Shown: positions 1 through 12,589 of the stretch, piece by piece
Layout of the letters: each line of letters starts with the position of its first letter
Position numbering within the stretch: the stretch's first letter is position 1
Source: Ascaphus truei
Lineage: Eukaryota > Chordata > Amphibia > Anura > Ascaphidae
Assembly (NCBI GenBank): GCA_036426205.1
Contig: CM071574.1
Coordinates: 15,955,698-16,019,697, forward strand
DNA: 64,000 nucleotides
Direction of reading: 5' to 3'
Made by a program: the position numbers and the translations under genes
The notes under the pieces: generated by a model
The model's input: the letters and a program-made list of their open reading frames with translations, nothing else
What the model was told of the DNA's origin: nothing
Databases searched by the model: none

Positions 1-179
1 AGGGGAGCGGCGAAGGCCTCTGTAACTTTCCTTACCTTGGCTCCGGCGGCTTAGTCGCGTTGCTACGGCAATGTGATGTCATGACGTCAGAACGCCGGGG
101 ACAAAGTAAGGCGGGAGAGGGCGCGAGCGGGGGGGAGAGCTGGCAGGTGGGCGCAGGGGAAAAGGTTTGTGCACCCCTG
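1..179. mobile_element. hAT-like MITE, right end only
   Basis: GC-rich sequence ending in a CAAACT/CACCCCTG-type terminal repeat at 164-179. It matches the complete element at 49140-49489 over the shared GGCCTCTGTAA, CTCCGGCGG and TGGCA...GCGCAGGG blocks. The left end lies outside the window. The flank from 180 should hold the 8-bp target duplication, but its partner is not visible. Confidence 0.7.
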
Positions 180-351
180 ATGTACAGCATGGAAGGAAGA
201 GAGAGTTGGCCTATTGGGAGTGGGAGGGGGAGAGAGGGGGGGAGAGAGAGATTATATTTCCTATATATGTATTTGCCCTGTGTACTGGACTGTCTTTTTT
301 ATTACTAGTACTAAAATGATAGCATTATATTTATTTTCTGTTTTTATCTAG

Positions 352-472
352 ATCACCCTATGTCACCTGACAATATGTGATAAATCTGTCAAATTAAAAA
401 AGGGTGACATCACTCAGGAAAATGTTGAGGGCATTGTGAACCTGACCAACCAAACATTAGACAATACTGTCG
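352..472 (+). CDS. PARP14/15-like gene, macro-domain exon 1 in window
   Basis: First visible exon of a macrodomain PARP; earlier exons lie left of the window. It follows a pyrimidine-rich tract and TCTAG and ends at G|GTAAGC (phase 1). The translation holds KGDIT followed by VEGIVNLTN, which corresponds to the GDIT...VDAIVNAAN core of macro domains, where the Asp contacts the adenine of ADP-ribose. In this family the macro domains read ADP-ribose marks while the C-terminal ART domain writes mono-ADP-ribose in cytosol and nucleus. The usual NAAN is NLTN here, so binding may be altered. The start phase is inferred from the reading frame because the preceding exon is not seen. The vertebrate genes of this family are interferon-linked and fast evolving, so PARP14 and PARP15 labels are hard to separate from this fragment. 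Confidence 0.8.
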
Positions 473-1011
473 GTAAGCATAGACTCACCATCAAACTGTT
501 GTGTTTTATTGTTTATAAGTACTACATTTAAATGTAAATATTTATCTTCTAACTGTTTCATTACATTCATGTAATAATGCTTGGGAAAGAAATGGGTCTT
601 AGAAGTTGCACACAAGATTGTAGCAAAGGAGTGGTATCAATTTGTGGCAATTTTCTTTGGTGAATAAGTTATTAAATTACTTTTTTTTTTAAGTTTTGTT
701 TATATTGCTTCCTTTAAAGATTGTTACTCTAATGTCACCAACAGTAGTCAGTGTATAGTGAGGAAAACACAAAAAAAATGGAGTCTCGTTCACTAACAAT
801 CACAGTTTCTTTGAATGGGACAAATTCATGCAGCGTATTCATCAATGGTCTTATAAAGAGTCTACAAGAGTTAGAGTTGTTTCAATGCATTGCCTCTGTA
901 GCTGGGCTTCTAATAGTATTGGGACACTACTGATTAAATGTCTGATTATAACTCAGCTAGCAATTTTAATATGGGAAGGGCTTACAAATTCAATCTAATT
1001 TTAATTTGCAG

Positions 1012-1074
1012 GTGTATCTGGTGCAGTATTCTCTGCCGCTGGAACTTCTTTAAAAGAAGAATGTCAACGTTTAG
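1012..1074 (+). CDS. PARP14/15-like gene, macro-domain exon 2 (phosphate loop)
   Basis: A 63-bp exon with acceptor TTTGCAG at 1005-1011 and donor G|GTATAAG. It is phase 1 on both sides and joins the neighbouring exons without a shift. It encodes VSGAVFSAAGTSLKEECQRL. Together with the split Gly codon this matches the GV[AD]GAIHRAAG loop of macro domains that holds the diphosphate of ADP-ribose, then helix LLEEC. The small exon size and position match the macro exons of PARP14/PARP15. Confidence 0.85.
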
Positions 1075-1352
1075 GTATAAGATAATATTTCATTACTGTA
1101 TATATTATGTCGTGAAAACTTTGCAAGAAAATATAATACTTTGCATAACTTGGGTAATGTGAAAGTTTTTGACATCTTTTTCTAAATCTCTAACACTCAG
1201 ATAAACAAGTCGTGTTTGAAAAAAAATAAATTAAATTCTCTATTTTGTGATCTGTTAATATTAACTAATCTAAGACCAGCAGTATAACGCCAGGGAAGGT
1301 TTTCAAATGTGTTTGATTTTAAAACCTGCTTTACTTGCATATTTTGATCCAG

Positions 1353-1529
1353 GTAAACTTCCTGATGATGGAATAGCTGTAACTGGAGGTGGGAATCTTA
1401 AGTGCAAAAACATTATTCATGTGATTGGTCCAAAGAAGACGACTGAAATTGTGTCATCAGTGGAGAAAATATTACAAGAATGTGACAAAAATAGTCTCAC
1501 TACTGTTGCAATTCCCGCAATCGGAACAG
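1353..1529 (+). CDS. PARP14/15-like gene, macro-domain exon 3
   Basis: A 177-bp exon with acceptor GATCCAG ending at 1352 and donor ACAG|GTAAAT, phase 1 both sides. It encodes the middle of the macro domain: a TGGGNLKCKNIIHVIGP strand (family: TxGxxLPxKYVIHxVGP), a helix, and TTVAIPAIGTG, the start of the second ligand loop. Open reading into the intron to about 1870 has no similarity and is read-through. The next exon lies 14.8 kb away because of the Penelope-like insertion in this intron. Confidence 0.88.
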
Positions 1530-2362
1530 GTAAATACAAAGTAACTCATAAACAAGATTGCACCGTTAGCTTTGTCTTTTGTATGGCTTGGTTGTTTTTT
1601 TCTTGGTTTCACACATTTTTCTGTTATAGGCCAGGTTCATATTGTTCAATTAGGCCAATTTGGGATGGCATGGGGAATCATCCATTTAAGCCGACTGCAA
1701 GCTGTCTTCCAGATATTTCTATCATTGCTTTTAGTCAAAACATGTATCAATACTATTTTAAATGTTTTTCAATGCAGAAGCATGAAATCATATACAATGG
1801 AATGCACCGAGTTTTTTATGTTCTACAAGGCAAAGTCTCCAAGAAATATAGCACACCAATAGAAAACTAATGACATATACTGTATGTTACATAAATAGAA
1901 ATTGGCGAATCAGCCCAAATCCGTTTCCCAGATTTCGTCCGCCCCCCTCACCCTCCCAAAACTATTTTGTGATGTAAAATCCGTAAACGGATTTGGTCAG
2001 TTTTAATCTGCACTTATTCATGAAAAATCACAATTGGCTACAATCCGGTGACAGATTTGTAGAATCCAATACGTGGATTCAGCCATCCGTTGGTAGATTC
2101 TTAAAAATTCGTCGACGGATTGCGAAAGCCGCTGATTGTATTGGCAATAATAATAAAAAAAATCTGCAAATCGAGAATTGTCCTTTTTGAGATTGGTGCA
2201 CGGATTTCTGAGGATCAAAGGAACCGGATGATCCGCTGTGGATCCAAATCCAAAATTACCCCATCTCTATTCATAAATGAAAACCATAGCATTGTAATCT
2301 CTACATGTAGAGTTGGCTTTACTACGGTATCTTTTTTTCTGTTTTATCTCTTTCTTGCCAGT
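1530..2362. other. Intron start with an interspersed-repeat copy (about 1905-2275)
   Basis: No exon is visible. About 1905-2275 is a repeat rich in ATCCG/CGGAT words, homologous to about 15830-16035. Shared features are the TTTTTGAGATTG block and the closing CCATCTCTA. The last 18 bases, 2345-2362, are the left target duplication of the Penelope-like insertion. Confidence 0.5.
2345..2362 (+). repeat. Left target-site duplication of the PLE insertion
   Basis: TATCTCTTTCTTGCCAGT. The same string with one extra C occurs at 13025-13043 directly after the insertion. An 18/19-bp match placed exactly at both ends of a 10.7-kb structure marks one insertion event. Confidence 0.8.
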
Positions 2363-2831
2363 GAAGAAACAGAAGTCAAAATCAATTAGTGCTCTCTAAA
2401 TGGGACTATGGATAATGAAGATAACAATTGTCTATACAAATATTCGTGATAGAAGATGTCTGATGCAGGTAATAATGTACAGGTGAGTATTGGGTATATA
2501 GGTGAGCGCTGTGTAAAGGACATATATATTGAAGTCCTAGAGGGTGTTGTGAATGGAAGAGTATTAAGCTCCATCACATCACTCCTAAGAGGCAATGTCA
2601 CACACGCTTGCAACCACCCTAGTGTTATACCTCCAAAATAGAATAAAGGATAAACTCACATGAAAAAGCCTGGTTTCTTCTTGTTGGTGGCGTGCATCCG
2701 GAAAAGTGGTAGATGAGGTGGGTATTTGCTGGAGGCAGGTGCAGAGCACAGCCATAAATGATCAGGAAAGCAGCTTGTGGTTAAAAAAAATTTTCTTATC
2801 GGACATCATGGTGCAGTCAGGAAAAATGGAG

Positions 2832-2880
2832 GGAGCTCTTACGCGTTTCACAGCCTCGTTGGGCTTCGTCAGAGAGTGAA
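2832..2880 (-). ncRNA. Hammerhead ribozyme motif in the left pLTR
   Basis: On the minus strand: CTCT, core CTGACGA (2866-2872), a GC hairpin with AACGA loop, GAAA (2846-2849), palindrome ACGCGT (2841-2846), A, then AGAG (2836-2839). AGAG pairs with the CTCT just before the core. This is the order of a type I hammerhead with a very short stem III: stem I, CUGANGA, stem II, GAAA, stem III, UH, stem I. Hammerheads are established in PLE pLTRs. A caveat is one unpaired A between the core and stem II. Confidence 0.65.
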
Positions 2881-3924
2881 AAAAGTAATGCTGGGACCCC
2901 CTTGATATAGTGCCTTCATTGCGTTTTCAAATTACATCACAGCCGCGGCTCGATGGCCGGAAGTGACGACACCGGAAGTCAGGAACCGATGTGACGCGAG
3001 GGCTCCATGCATGGATGGTTGTTTACAAGCTATGCTTGTAGTCATGGAGATCGCAGCGTCATCACTCCGTAGCAATGGGGAAATCTTAATTACAAACGGG
3101 ACCCAGCATATCACCCCAACCATACAAAAAACATACATAATCAAAGGTGGGTGGTTTAAAAACAACATCTAAAGCATGTAAATATGCATAAACTGAGGAC
3201 TCTTAGTAAACAATTGATATTATCCATAATGTATGGTCGAGATGTTGTAAACGTTCTTGAGTGTCTGGTGATCTAGTAACATAGTTTATAATGATAAAAT
3301 TGTGATCATGATAGGATTATATAGTTTGTATTGCGATCATACATGATGGATTGACTATTATACCAAAAAAATCTATTGTGCCAATTCTTATGAAAGATAT
3401 ACATTTGGAACAGTTGCACAGATTATTTCGAGTTAATTTAGGAAAAAAAAAAGATGACTATATCTAAGCAATGGGGTAAAGCATATGTTTTACATATGTA
3501 TAATAACATTCTATTATTTATATTTTTAAGGAGGATAAAGACATATAGAAGAGCAATGTATATACATCATGATATTTAAATGATTTGTGATGTATTGTAA
3601 ATATATGCATATTTTTGATGTGTATAACATTAGTACAACAGGTTTGTTTTCTTTCAAAAATAGATGTATGGAGAAAATAATGAAAACATTACATTTCACA
3701 AGAAGTGCTTAAGTTTCCCCAATCTGTATTTATCCCCCGGGGGCCAAAGACCCGAGGGTATAAATCAGAACATTCTCTCTGGTTCAGTAACTTTCCCTTA
3801 ATCCTCTGTGATCGTCTATGAATGGGTTTCTAATGCATGGAATGAGAAAGTGTCACTGGAGCCTTTTGGACAATATGAGAAAAATGTTTAGGACATGTAG
3901 GTTCGGATCTTCCTTTTTATTGAT

Positions 3925-3995
3925 CTTAGGTGATTCTGAACAATTCTCACTTTAGAGGTCTGATCGCCTCCCAATATGGTCATACCACAAGCAAC
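3925..3995 (-). pseudogene. PLE GIY-YIG endonuclease remnant, left arm
   Basis: The reverse strand carries a decayed version of the YIGRTIRPLKVR block that is clear at 11763-11819 in the other arm. Shared DNA includes ATATTGGGAGG and GATCAGACCTCTAAA. GIY-YIG endonucleases nick the target in canonical PLEs. No open frame survives here. Confidence 0.6.
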
Positions 3996-4799
3996 AATAA
4001 GTTTGTATTTAACTATAATGTGGTTAGAAATGTCATAAATGTTTTAATTTGTCTTCTGACACGTATATTTAGTAGAACTGAAACTTAGTGGTGTGGCAAT
4101 ATCTACAGTAGACATTTACGCATTTGTGGGAAGCCTTTGGGACGGAGTTATCTAAGGGCTGTACTTGTGTCATTGCAGTCGCAGATTATACAGACAGTAG
4201 GGGTATTAGATGATATACTATAGGTTTTTGCACTTTTTTATATACAATGTGGTAGATTATTGTGTGACCGATTTCAGCCCCTATATCTAGTCTAAACCTC
4301 CAGGTTTTTCTATGATGCTTCTAATTCTTACTAGCCTGGTTTGCTATAGGTGGTGATAAAGAGCCGGGGGTCTCAGATTCAGGTTCTGTGATCTTTTTTT
4401 ATTGTCTTTTTCCTCTGTTTGTATTTTTTCAACAATCTGAACGATTATTTAGTTGCAGATGCATGCATAAATGGCGACTGTAGATATGTTCTATTGATAT
4501 CCTCTGTTCCTGCACATCTCGTTACAGATCTCCGACGTTGTATGAAGGCTCTTCAGTAGTAGACAAAGCCTTCTCAGTCGGATGATATGGACCTTGGGTT
4601 TATACCGAGTAATAGAGGTCTCGAGATGGCTACTGTTGCCCTAGCAAGAGTTGCGGGCATTGGTTTACGAAATAAATTCGTTGATAGTACGTTCACATTA
4701 TGGAGAATCTTATATCAAAAAGTCTATATGATTAATGTTTTTATTGATGATGTGAATTTAAATTGGAAAGTATTGTCATCAGATAGTCAATAAAAGCTC

Positions 4800-5246
4800 C
4801 AGTGTGCGTGGTCCCCACCCTCCCTATCAGGAATAAGGTCGTCTATGTAAAGACGGGTAAAACATAATGTGCTTACGAAAAGATAGGATTAGTGTCACCG
4901 AAAATGGGTTTATTTTCCCAGAAGCCCATAAAGAGGGTTGCATAGGAAGGTGCAAAGGAAGAGTACCCATGGCAGTGCCCTGTTTTGATGATAAGAGAAG
5001 TGCTGGTCAAAAGAAAGTAATTGTGCTGTAATAAAAATATTAGACAATCCAAAAGAAAAGTGATTTGTGGAGTGTGTAATTTGATAAATTAAGGAAATGA
5101 GTGACAGCTAGGATGCCAAGATTGTGACTAATAATGTGGATAGTGATGTGATACATATAGTGGACCCATGTATAATGATGACACCAAGTGGATCTCTTGT
5201 AAAAAATTAATAAAGTGTTGAATCTCTGATACTGACGGAGAACCAT
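4800..5246 (-). pseudogene. PLE reverse transcriptase remnant, left arm
   Basis: Minus-strand RT motifs in order: the region around HNLGILAVTHFLN (about 5090-5180, counterpart of LYTSIPxxxGIxAV), QGTAMG (4965-4982), FAPSYATLFMGFWENK (about 4909-4957, another frame) and the catalytic YIDD at 4838-4849. The order and spacing are those of Penelope RTs. The segments lie in different frames, so single-base indels have broken the gene. YIDD itself is intact here, unlike in the right arm. Confidence 0.75.
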
Positions 5247-7339
5247 ATAGGGTTGGAAGATAAAAATATCACGTACACTAGATACAAATCTCCCAAAGAT
5301 CCATGCTTAGGAAATATTGGTTGTCGTGGATGGTTACTCCAGGACTTGTGGGACTTGGAGATGGTGAAAAATAATAGGACTGTGGGAAACGGTTAATAGA
5401 TATTCTGAGATTCTTATCTGGACACAATACCGGCAACATCACTACCAAGGTACAATCAGTGGTTTGTACGCTTCCAAGATATGATGATGTGGGTCTGTGT
5501 CCAACTCTACAAAGTACTGGCATCTAGTGAAATTGACCTGTAGTTTTCTTGAATGCACACTGACGTCCGCTTGTGACGTTTGGACTTATAATACTAGGCA
5601 CAGCTTGTACTCGTCTTGAGTAATGTCTGTTATGTAGCTAAGAGGGTTGTTCGTTCTGTGGTAGTAAATTGTAAGGCTTTTTTGTTGAAAAAGTGTTCAA
5701 GCCCTTGCTAAAGTCTAAGGGTCACGATCTATGGTTTTTCCAAAAGGTCTCTAAGTAAGGTCCCTTTGAATTAGTTGGGACACAAAAGGTCGATCTTATT
5801 TTTTAGTTCTGAGTGTTTTGTATGTGTGAGGAATGTTGAAAAAGTTCATCTATTCTTCTATGTACTCTTGTACTGCTGAATCGTAGATCCATTGAACCCT
5901 GTGAGCTCATGGAAGTCAAACGGATGCATGCTCGTGCACCCAACCGTGGCTCACGGGAGGAAGAGGCCGATCGGGAAGAGGACGGGGATGCGTTTAGGGC
6001 GGGGGACGAGGGGAAACTTAAGCAAGTATCTGATCTATTGTAACCAACCCCCCATGTTCATTTAGTAAATTCCTAATAATCTTGTGAATCAATTACAGTA
6101 CAGGAAACAAGTCAACAGGTTTCATTTCGAGAGCGAATGAATTTAACATTGTTGTTAGTAACTCAATTCTCTATGGTCATGAGGACTGTACCAGAGATGT
6201 TTTATAAACATTATTCTCATTAGATTCAAATCCGCCATCTTTCTTTCTTTCTTTTCTGATCTTTTATTCTTGGCCCGAGCGGCCTTGTTCTTCTGGAACA
6301 GTTTTTGGAGGCATTCGATTTGATATGAAGTGGGAGGACCATACATCTGCTGTATCTGGAGGTGATTGGTCTAAGAGTCCTGATCGCTATTGCAGTGTAT
6401 ACCTCTCTGTGTCTGGTGTATTTAGAAAAGGGAAACAGATGAGGACGTCCTCGTTGTTCTCTGAGAGATCACGACATAATGGAGTTGTCAGCTTGTTTTT
6501 CAAGTGGACTTAATGGGGTAGATTTGTTAAAGTTGGCTCTATCTCTCTGGGGTTGTCTTTTGATTTGGGTTTTAGTATGCATTTCATATTGGTTGGGCTT
6601 TTGGCACATATCAGACTTGATTTGGATATATAGCCATTTTGTTCGTTCATACTTTTTGTTTTGGTCTTAAATCCTGTTCCATGTTGATTGTATAGTTTAC
6701 TCAGTTTGCTCATTAACATGGTATTATATTCCCAAAGTTTTGTAATTAGTCAAAATTCTTTTGAAGGTCCTGTAACTGTCTTGATGTGGATTTCTTCTCC
6801 TATACCTTGTGTTTACTTCATCAGGTCAATTAGTCTGAATGAGCATTCGTCTAGGAGTTAATCCATCTTTAGCTTCAAATTTTCTTTGTGCCGGGAACGA
6901 ACCAAAAGATGGTGTTTTGGTGATATCGTAATCCCGTGTAGTAGTCTATTCACTGACGATAAATTTTCAATGTGTTATATCCCACCTAGTATGTCTATGT
7001 ATAGAGATATGTCCGAATATTAAAGAACATGGTAGGTCAAGTCATCATCATCATCAGAGTGGTACTGTCAGTCCTTCAAAAACCTTGTGCTGCTTGTTAT
7101 GCGTCCAGAATTGTCATGTGCAATGTGTGCATACCGACATGGACCTTGGTTGGCTATTGTCAGAGTCTCAGATAAAACATCCTAATCAGTTGCTGTCACA
7201 CTAGTAAATGTTAAAAAATGTTAATATATTCCGTTGATAGAAGAAGATAAGGATGAAATCCTTATCTTCCCAATAATTGATAGATCATCCAGTCATGAGC
7301 TGACTATTAGGTTTGTGTGTATACAGCCGCTAGTAAGAA

Positions 7340-7604
7340 GAACAGAGTTATCAATATGTGCTCTGAAATGACTATGGATTAATGAAGAGAGATCAAAATG
7401 TCTATAACAATATTTTGAAGCAAGTGTCTGTGCAGGTATATAATGTACAGGTGAGTATTGTCGGTATATAGGGAAGAGCGCTGTGGTTAAGGACATATAA
7501 TATTGAAGTCCTAGAGGTGTTGAATGAAGAGTATTAAAGCTCCATCAGATCACCTCCTAAATGACGGCAAATGTCACAACACGCTTGCGAACCAACATTA
7601 TGGA
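7340..7604 (-). mobile_element. Partial pLTR at the dimer junction, left arm
   Basis: Same sequence and orientation as about 2400-2610 (AATGTACAGGTGAGTATTG, AAGTCCTAGAGG, AGAGTATTAA). The homology stops at about 7605. The reverse-oriented pLTR starts at about 7680, so 7605-7680 contains the head-to-head junction. Confidence 0.65.
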
Positions 7605-7679
7605 GAATATCAAATTTGGTTTAATAAGAGCCTTCGTTTATGCCTGGTTACAATAGTTTAGATTTTGTTTTGAAACACC

Positions 7680-8450
7680 CACCTTGATTCATGTGATGTT
7701 TTTGTGATGGTGGAAGGTGGGTGATATGCTGGGCCCGTTTGTAATAGAATTCCCCATTGCTACGGCGTGATGACGCTGCGATCCCATGACTACAAGCATA
7801 GCTTTAAACAAACCATCGCTGCATGGAGGCCCGGCGTCATATCCGGTTCCTGACTTCGGTCTGTCGTAACTTCCGGCCAATCGAGCCGCGGCTCTGTGGA
7901 GTATTTGAAACGCAATGAGAGGGCACTATATCAAGGGGTCCAGCATTACTTTTTCAACTCTCTGACGAAGCGCCAACGAGGCGTGAAACGCGTTTTAAGA
8001 GATCCCCCATTTTTTCTGACTGCACCCATGATGTCCGAATAAAGAATAATTTTTTAACCACAAGCTGCTTTCCTGACATTTTGGCTGTGCTCTGACACAA
8101 CTTGCTCCAGCAGAATACCCACCTACCTATTACCACTTTTCCGGGATGACGCCACCAACAAGAAGAAACCAGGCTTTTTTATGTGAGTTATCCTTTATTT
8201 ATTTGGAGGTTTTACATAGGGTGGTTGCACGAGCGTGTTGTGTGGACATTGTCCGTCAGTGGAGTGATGTGATGGAGCTTAATACTCTTCATTCACAACA
8301 CCTCAGGACTTCAATATAATGTCCTTTACACATGCGCCCCTATATACCCAATACACTAACCGGACATTATAGCTGATCAAGACATCTTCTATCAAGAATG
8401 TTATAGGACATGTTCTTAATTATCCATAGTCATTTAGCACTATTGATGAA
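7680..8450 (+). mobile_element. Central full-length pLTR, right arm
   Basis: Reverse complement of 2400-3130 over its whole length. It includes the GCTACGG/TGATGACGCTGC block, the hammerhead motif, CAGAATACCCACC, and the TAATACTCTTCATTCAC block. It lies directly upstream of the plus-sense element body, as expected of the upstream pLTR in a PLE. Confidence 0.75.
7956..8002 (+). ncRNA. Hammerhead ribozyme motif in the central pLTR
   Basis: Core CTGACGA at 7962-7968, stem II GCGCC/GGCGT around AACGA, GAAA at 7985-7988 and palindrome ACGCGT at 7988-7993. Stem I is CTCT before the core with AGAG at 7998-8001. Relative to the other copies there is a short T insertion between ACGCGT and AAGAG, so self-cleavage of this copy is doubtful. 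Confidence 0.6.
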
Positions 8451-10560
8451 CACTCGTTTTCTACTGCTATACAAAAAAACTAATAGTAGTCACTGACTGG
8501 ATGATCTTATGCAATTATTGGATAAGGATTCAGCTTACTTCTATCGACAGAAGGGAAAAGATCAGTACGATAGACCAAGGGTTTGGGCTGGGATGTGAGT
8601 ACAAACTTGTCAATATGGTGACAGCAACTGCCTCTAGGGATTGTTTTTATCGAAGACTTCGACAATAGCTAATCCAAGTCCATGTCGTAGCACCACATTT
8701 GCACGACCATCTAGACGCCAGTAGGTAAAAACAAGCAGGCACAGGTTTTGAAGGCATGACATACCAACTGATGATGATGGATACATGGACACCAATGTTC
8801 TTAATAGAATTCGAGAGAAAGTCCTCTTCAATAGACATACGATCATGTGGGAATTAAAAGACATAGAAATTATCGGTCAGATGAACTATGACTACCACGG
8901 GGATTACGTATCCAACCAAAAACACACTTATTTGGGTTCCCCACAAAAGAATTTGAGCTTAAAAATGTTGAATTAAACTCTAGCGACTATGTCATTTCAA
9001 AACTTAATTGACCTGATAAGAGAACACAAGTAAGGAGAACGAAAAGAAGAAATCCACTATCAAAGACAGTTACGACCTTAAAAAGAATTTGATATATTAC
9101 AAAAATTTGAGGAATATAATACCTGTGGGAAAGAGAGAAACTTCAAGCAATGGAACAGGATTTAAATGCACACAACACAAAAAAAAGGTATGCGATGAGA
9201 CAGAAGTACAATACCCCCCACAAAATCGACTAAACACAACCCAAGTTCTAATATTTGGTGGGGCAAAAAAAAAAAAAAGCCCAAACAATATAGAAAGCAG
9301 TACTAAAAACAAAAGATCAAAAAACGATCACCCTGACACGTAGGAGTAGAAACTTTAACAAATCTACACCCATAAGTCATCTTGTGAAAATACAAAGCTG
9401 AAACTCCAGTAGGTACTGGATTACAGCAACGAAGGAGCCGTCCTCTGTGTCCATTTCTAATGACACAGACACAGAGAGGGCTTACACAATGCAGAATAGC
9501 GATCAGGACTCTAGACCTCTACACCATGTATGCCCGGAGGATATGGAGTCCTCCATTATATCAATCGAACAGGACTGCAAAAAAAACTGTTAGAGAACAA
9601 GGCGCTCGGCCAAAAGAAAAAAGTCAGAAAGAAAAAGAAAAGAAAGATGGACATACTAAAGTGAGAATAATGTTATAAACATTCTGGGACAGTCCCTCAT
9701 TCCAATGAGATATGTACTAAACAAAGGGGTAAATTTCGCCGAATGACAACTTTGACTTGTTTAACACTGTAATTGATGTTCAAAGATTTATTAGGAAAAT
9801 TACTAAAGAAATGTTTTCAACATAGATCAGAGAATGCATGGCCTCGTCCAGCTCGGGCTCCCGAGGCTCTCCTCCGGACCCGGGTGGGTGCGCGAGCATG
9901 CATTCACCTATGTTGAACTTCATGAGGCTCACTAGGTTAAGATCTTCAACGAGTTGCTAGCGAACAAGAAGAAATAGAAATAGAGACTTATCAACATTCC
10001 TCACACATACAACAAACACTGCAGGACTAAAAAAATAGATCGTACCTTTTGTCCACATACAATAAGGGACGCTTACTTAGAGACCTTTGAAAAACTAGTA
10101 GAGCGTGACCCTGCAGATTTAGCAAGGGGATACACTTTTCCACAAAAACCTTACCATTTGACTACCACGATACGGAACACCCTCTTTAGCTTAAACTAAC
10201 AACACGTTAATTTATAAAAACGTACAAGGCGGAGCGCGTATTTTGATGTCCAAAACCTTACTACAAGAACAATTAGACAACAAGTGACATAGTAACTTAT
10301 TGTAAGTGGACAAAGACCCCACATATCATATTCTTGGAGAGCTAAAACACTGATGACCTTGGTAGGAGTTGCGGGTATTGCAATACAACAATCTAATATA
10401 TTTAAACACATTTCCACAGTCCTATTTTCAACATCTCCAAGTATCCACAAGTCCTGGCTAGATCCACCAGGCGACCAATAATTTTCTAGGCATTGGTCTT
10501 GGGAGATGGTGTATCTAGTGGACGGGGATATTATCTCTCACACCCCTAGTAGTGGTTCTC
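8450..10560 (+). pseudogene. PLE body, N-terminal coding part, right arm
   Basis: Reverse complement of about 5250-7330 in the left arm. No intact frame. A lysine/arginine-rich stretch (about 9601-9650, KEKSQKEKEKKDGH) matches the basic region read from about 6240-6290 on the minus strand of the left arm. Basic N-terminal segments are common in PLE proteins. A short GC-rich patch at 9840-9900 is also present, diverged, at about 5925-6010. Confidence 0.45.
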
Positions 10561-10639
10561 CCCGTCCTATATCAGGATTCAACAATCATTTAGAAAATTT
10601 GTTACAAGAGATACTTGTGTACAGCATTATACATAGGGT

Positions 10640-10960
10640 ACACTGATGTTGATCACTTACCAAATTATAGGCACAATCTTGGCATCCTAGCTGTCACTCA
10701 TTTCCTAATTTATCAAATTTACACACTCACAAATCATTTCTTTTGGATTGTGATAATATTTTATTACAGCACAATGCTTTTTTTTGACCACACTTCTTAT
10801 CTTCAAAAACAGGGCACTGCCATGGTTTACTGATCCCTTGCAACCTTCCTGCAAACCTCTTATGGGCTTCTGGGAAAATAAACACATTTCGGTGACACTA
10901 ATCCTTTACGTAAGCAATTTTTTTTAACCAGTCGTACATAGAACGACTTATCCTGATAGT
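10640..10960 (+). pseudogene. PLE reverse transcriptase remnant, right arm
   Basis: Plus-strand counterpart of the left-arm RT. LGILAVTHFLIYQIY and YLQKQGTAM (the latter ending at 10824) read in one frame, and ANLLMGFWENKHIS (about 10851-10891) in another. The catalytic box at about 10936-10948 reads TAC ATA GAAC GAC, that is YIDD with one extra base. Inactive as read. The two arms have different lesions. Confidence 0.75.
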
Positions 10961-11762
10961 GAGGAGGTGCCGACGACAAACTGGTAGCTTTATTGACTAT
11001 TGAATGACAATACTTTCAATTTAAAATTCACATCATCATAAACATAATATATGCGTTTTGGCTATAAGATTATCATAGATGGAACTGACCAATTCAACGA
11101 ATTTATTTCGTAAAACAAATGCCGCAACTCTCTGCTAAGGCAAACAGTAGCCATCGAGACCTCTATTACGAGGTATACCCAAAGGTCAATATCTCCGACT
11201 GAGAAGGCTTTGTTCTACTGAGAAGCCTTCATACAACCAGTCGGTGATACGAACGAGAGGTTCAGGAACAGAGGATACAAGAAACAGATATACAGTCTGC
11301 ATTTAGCATGCACTGCAACTAAATCGTTCAGAATTGTTGAAAAATACAAAACAGAGAAAAAGACAATAAAAACAAAGACACAAACTGAATCTGAGACCCG
11401 CTCTTTTACCACACTAGAACACAGGCTAGTAAGATTAGAAGCATCATAGAAAAAACACTGGAGGTGTATTAGAACTAGATAGAGGGCTGAAAACGTCACA
11501 AATAATCTACCAAATTTGTATATAAAAGGCACAAAAAACCATAGGATAGATATCATCTATCTCCTAGTTTATACACTGCAGGACACAAGACATCCCGAGA
11601 TAGACTCCAAAAGGCTTCCAACAATGCGGCAAATGTACATACGGTAGATATGCCACACCACTAAGTTTCAGTTATCTAATAAATAAGCTGTCAGAAATAC
11701 AAATTAAAAAATTATGAACATGTTTACAATTTATTTATATAAAACTTAATTGGTGCTTGGGT

Positions 11763-11819
11763 ATGACCTATATTGGGAGGACGATCAGACCTCTAAAAGT
11801 GAGATTTCCAGAACACACC
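11763..11819 (+). pseudogene. PLE GIY-YIG endonuclease remnant, right arm
   Basis: Reads MTYIGRTIRPLKVRFPEHT, followed in another frame by a stretch like KKGSPNLPVVKH. This matches the YVGKT...R...EH...I segment of PLE GIY-YIG nucleases. It lies downstream of the RT, as in canonical PLEs, and upstream of the 3' pLTR. Confidence 0.7.
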
Positions 11820-12589
11820 TAAGATTCAATAAAAAAGGAAGTCCTAACCTACCCGTTGTTAAACATTCTCATATTGTCCAAAAGGCTCCAGTGACACTTT
11901 CTCATTCAGTGCATTAGAACAACATTCTAGTACACACAAGTAGACGGTTAATAGGGAGAATGTACGAACCAGAGAGAATGTCTGGAGTTATACCCTCGGG
12001 TCTTTGGCACCACGGGGGGATTATAATAACGATGGGACTTAAGCACTTCTTGTGAATGTTAGTTCATATTTTCTCCATACATCTATGTTGAAAGAAGAAC
12101 TAACCTGTTTGTACCTAATGTTAACACATCAAAATAATGCATATATTTACAAACATCACAAGATCATTTAAAATATCAGATGTATATACATGCTCTTCTA
12201 ATATTGTCTTTATCTCCTTAAAAATATAAATAATAGAATGTTTATAACGAGATGTAAAACATATGCTTTACCCATTGCTAGATTATGTCATCAGTTTTTC
12301 CTAAATTAACTCGATATAAATCTGTGCAACTGTTCCAAATTGTATACTTTCAATGCAAGAATTGGCAACATAGATTTTATTATGGTATATCAATCCATCA
12401 TGTATGATGCAACAATACAAAAATATATAATCGTATAATGATTCAATTTTATCATATAAAACTATTTACATAGTCACCAGACACTCAGACGTTTACAAAC
12501 ATGAATGCGACCATACATTATGGATATATTCAATTGTTTACTAAGAGTCCTCAGTTTATGCATGAGTTTAAAGGCTTTAGATGTTGTTT

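Noticed and set aside
1307..1870. 187-residue open frame as a complete protein
   Set aside because: Only 1353-1529 is coding. The rest is intron on both sides, shown by acceptor, donor and loss of macro-domain similarity.
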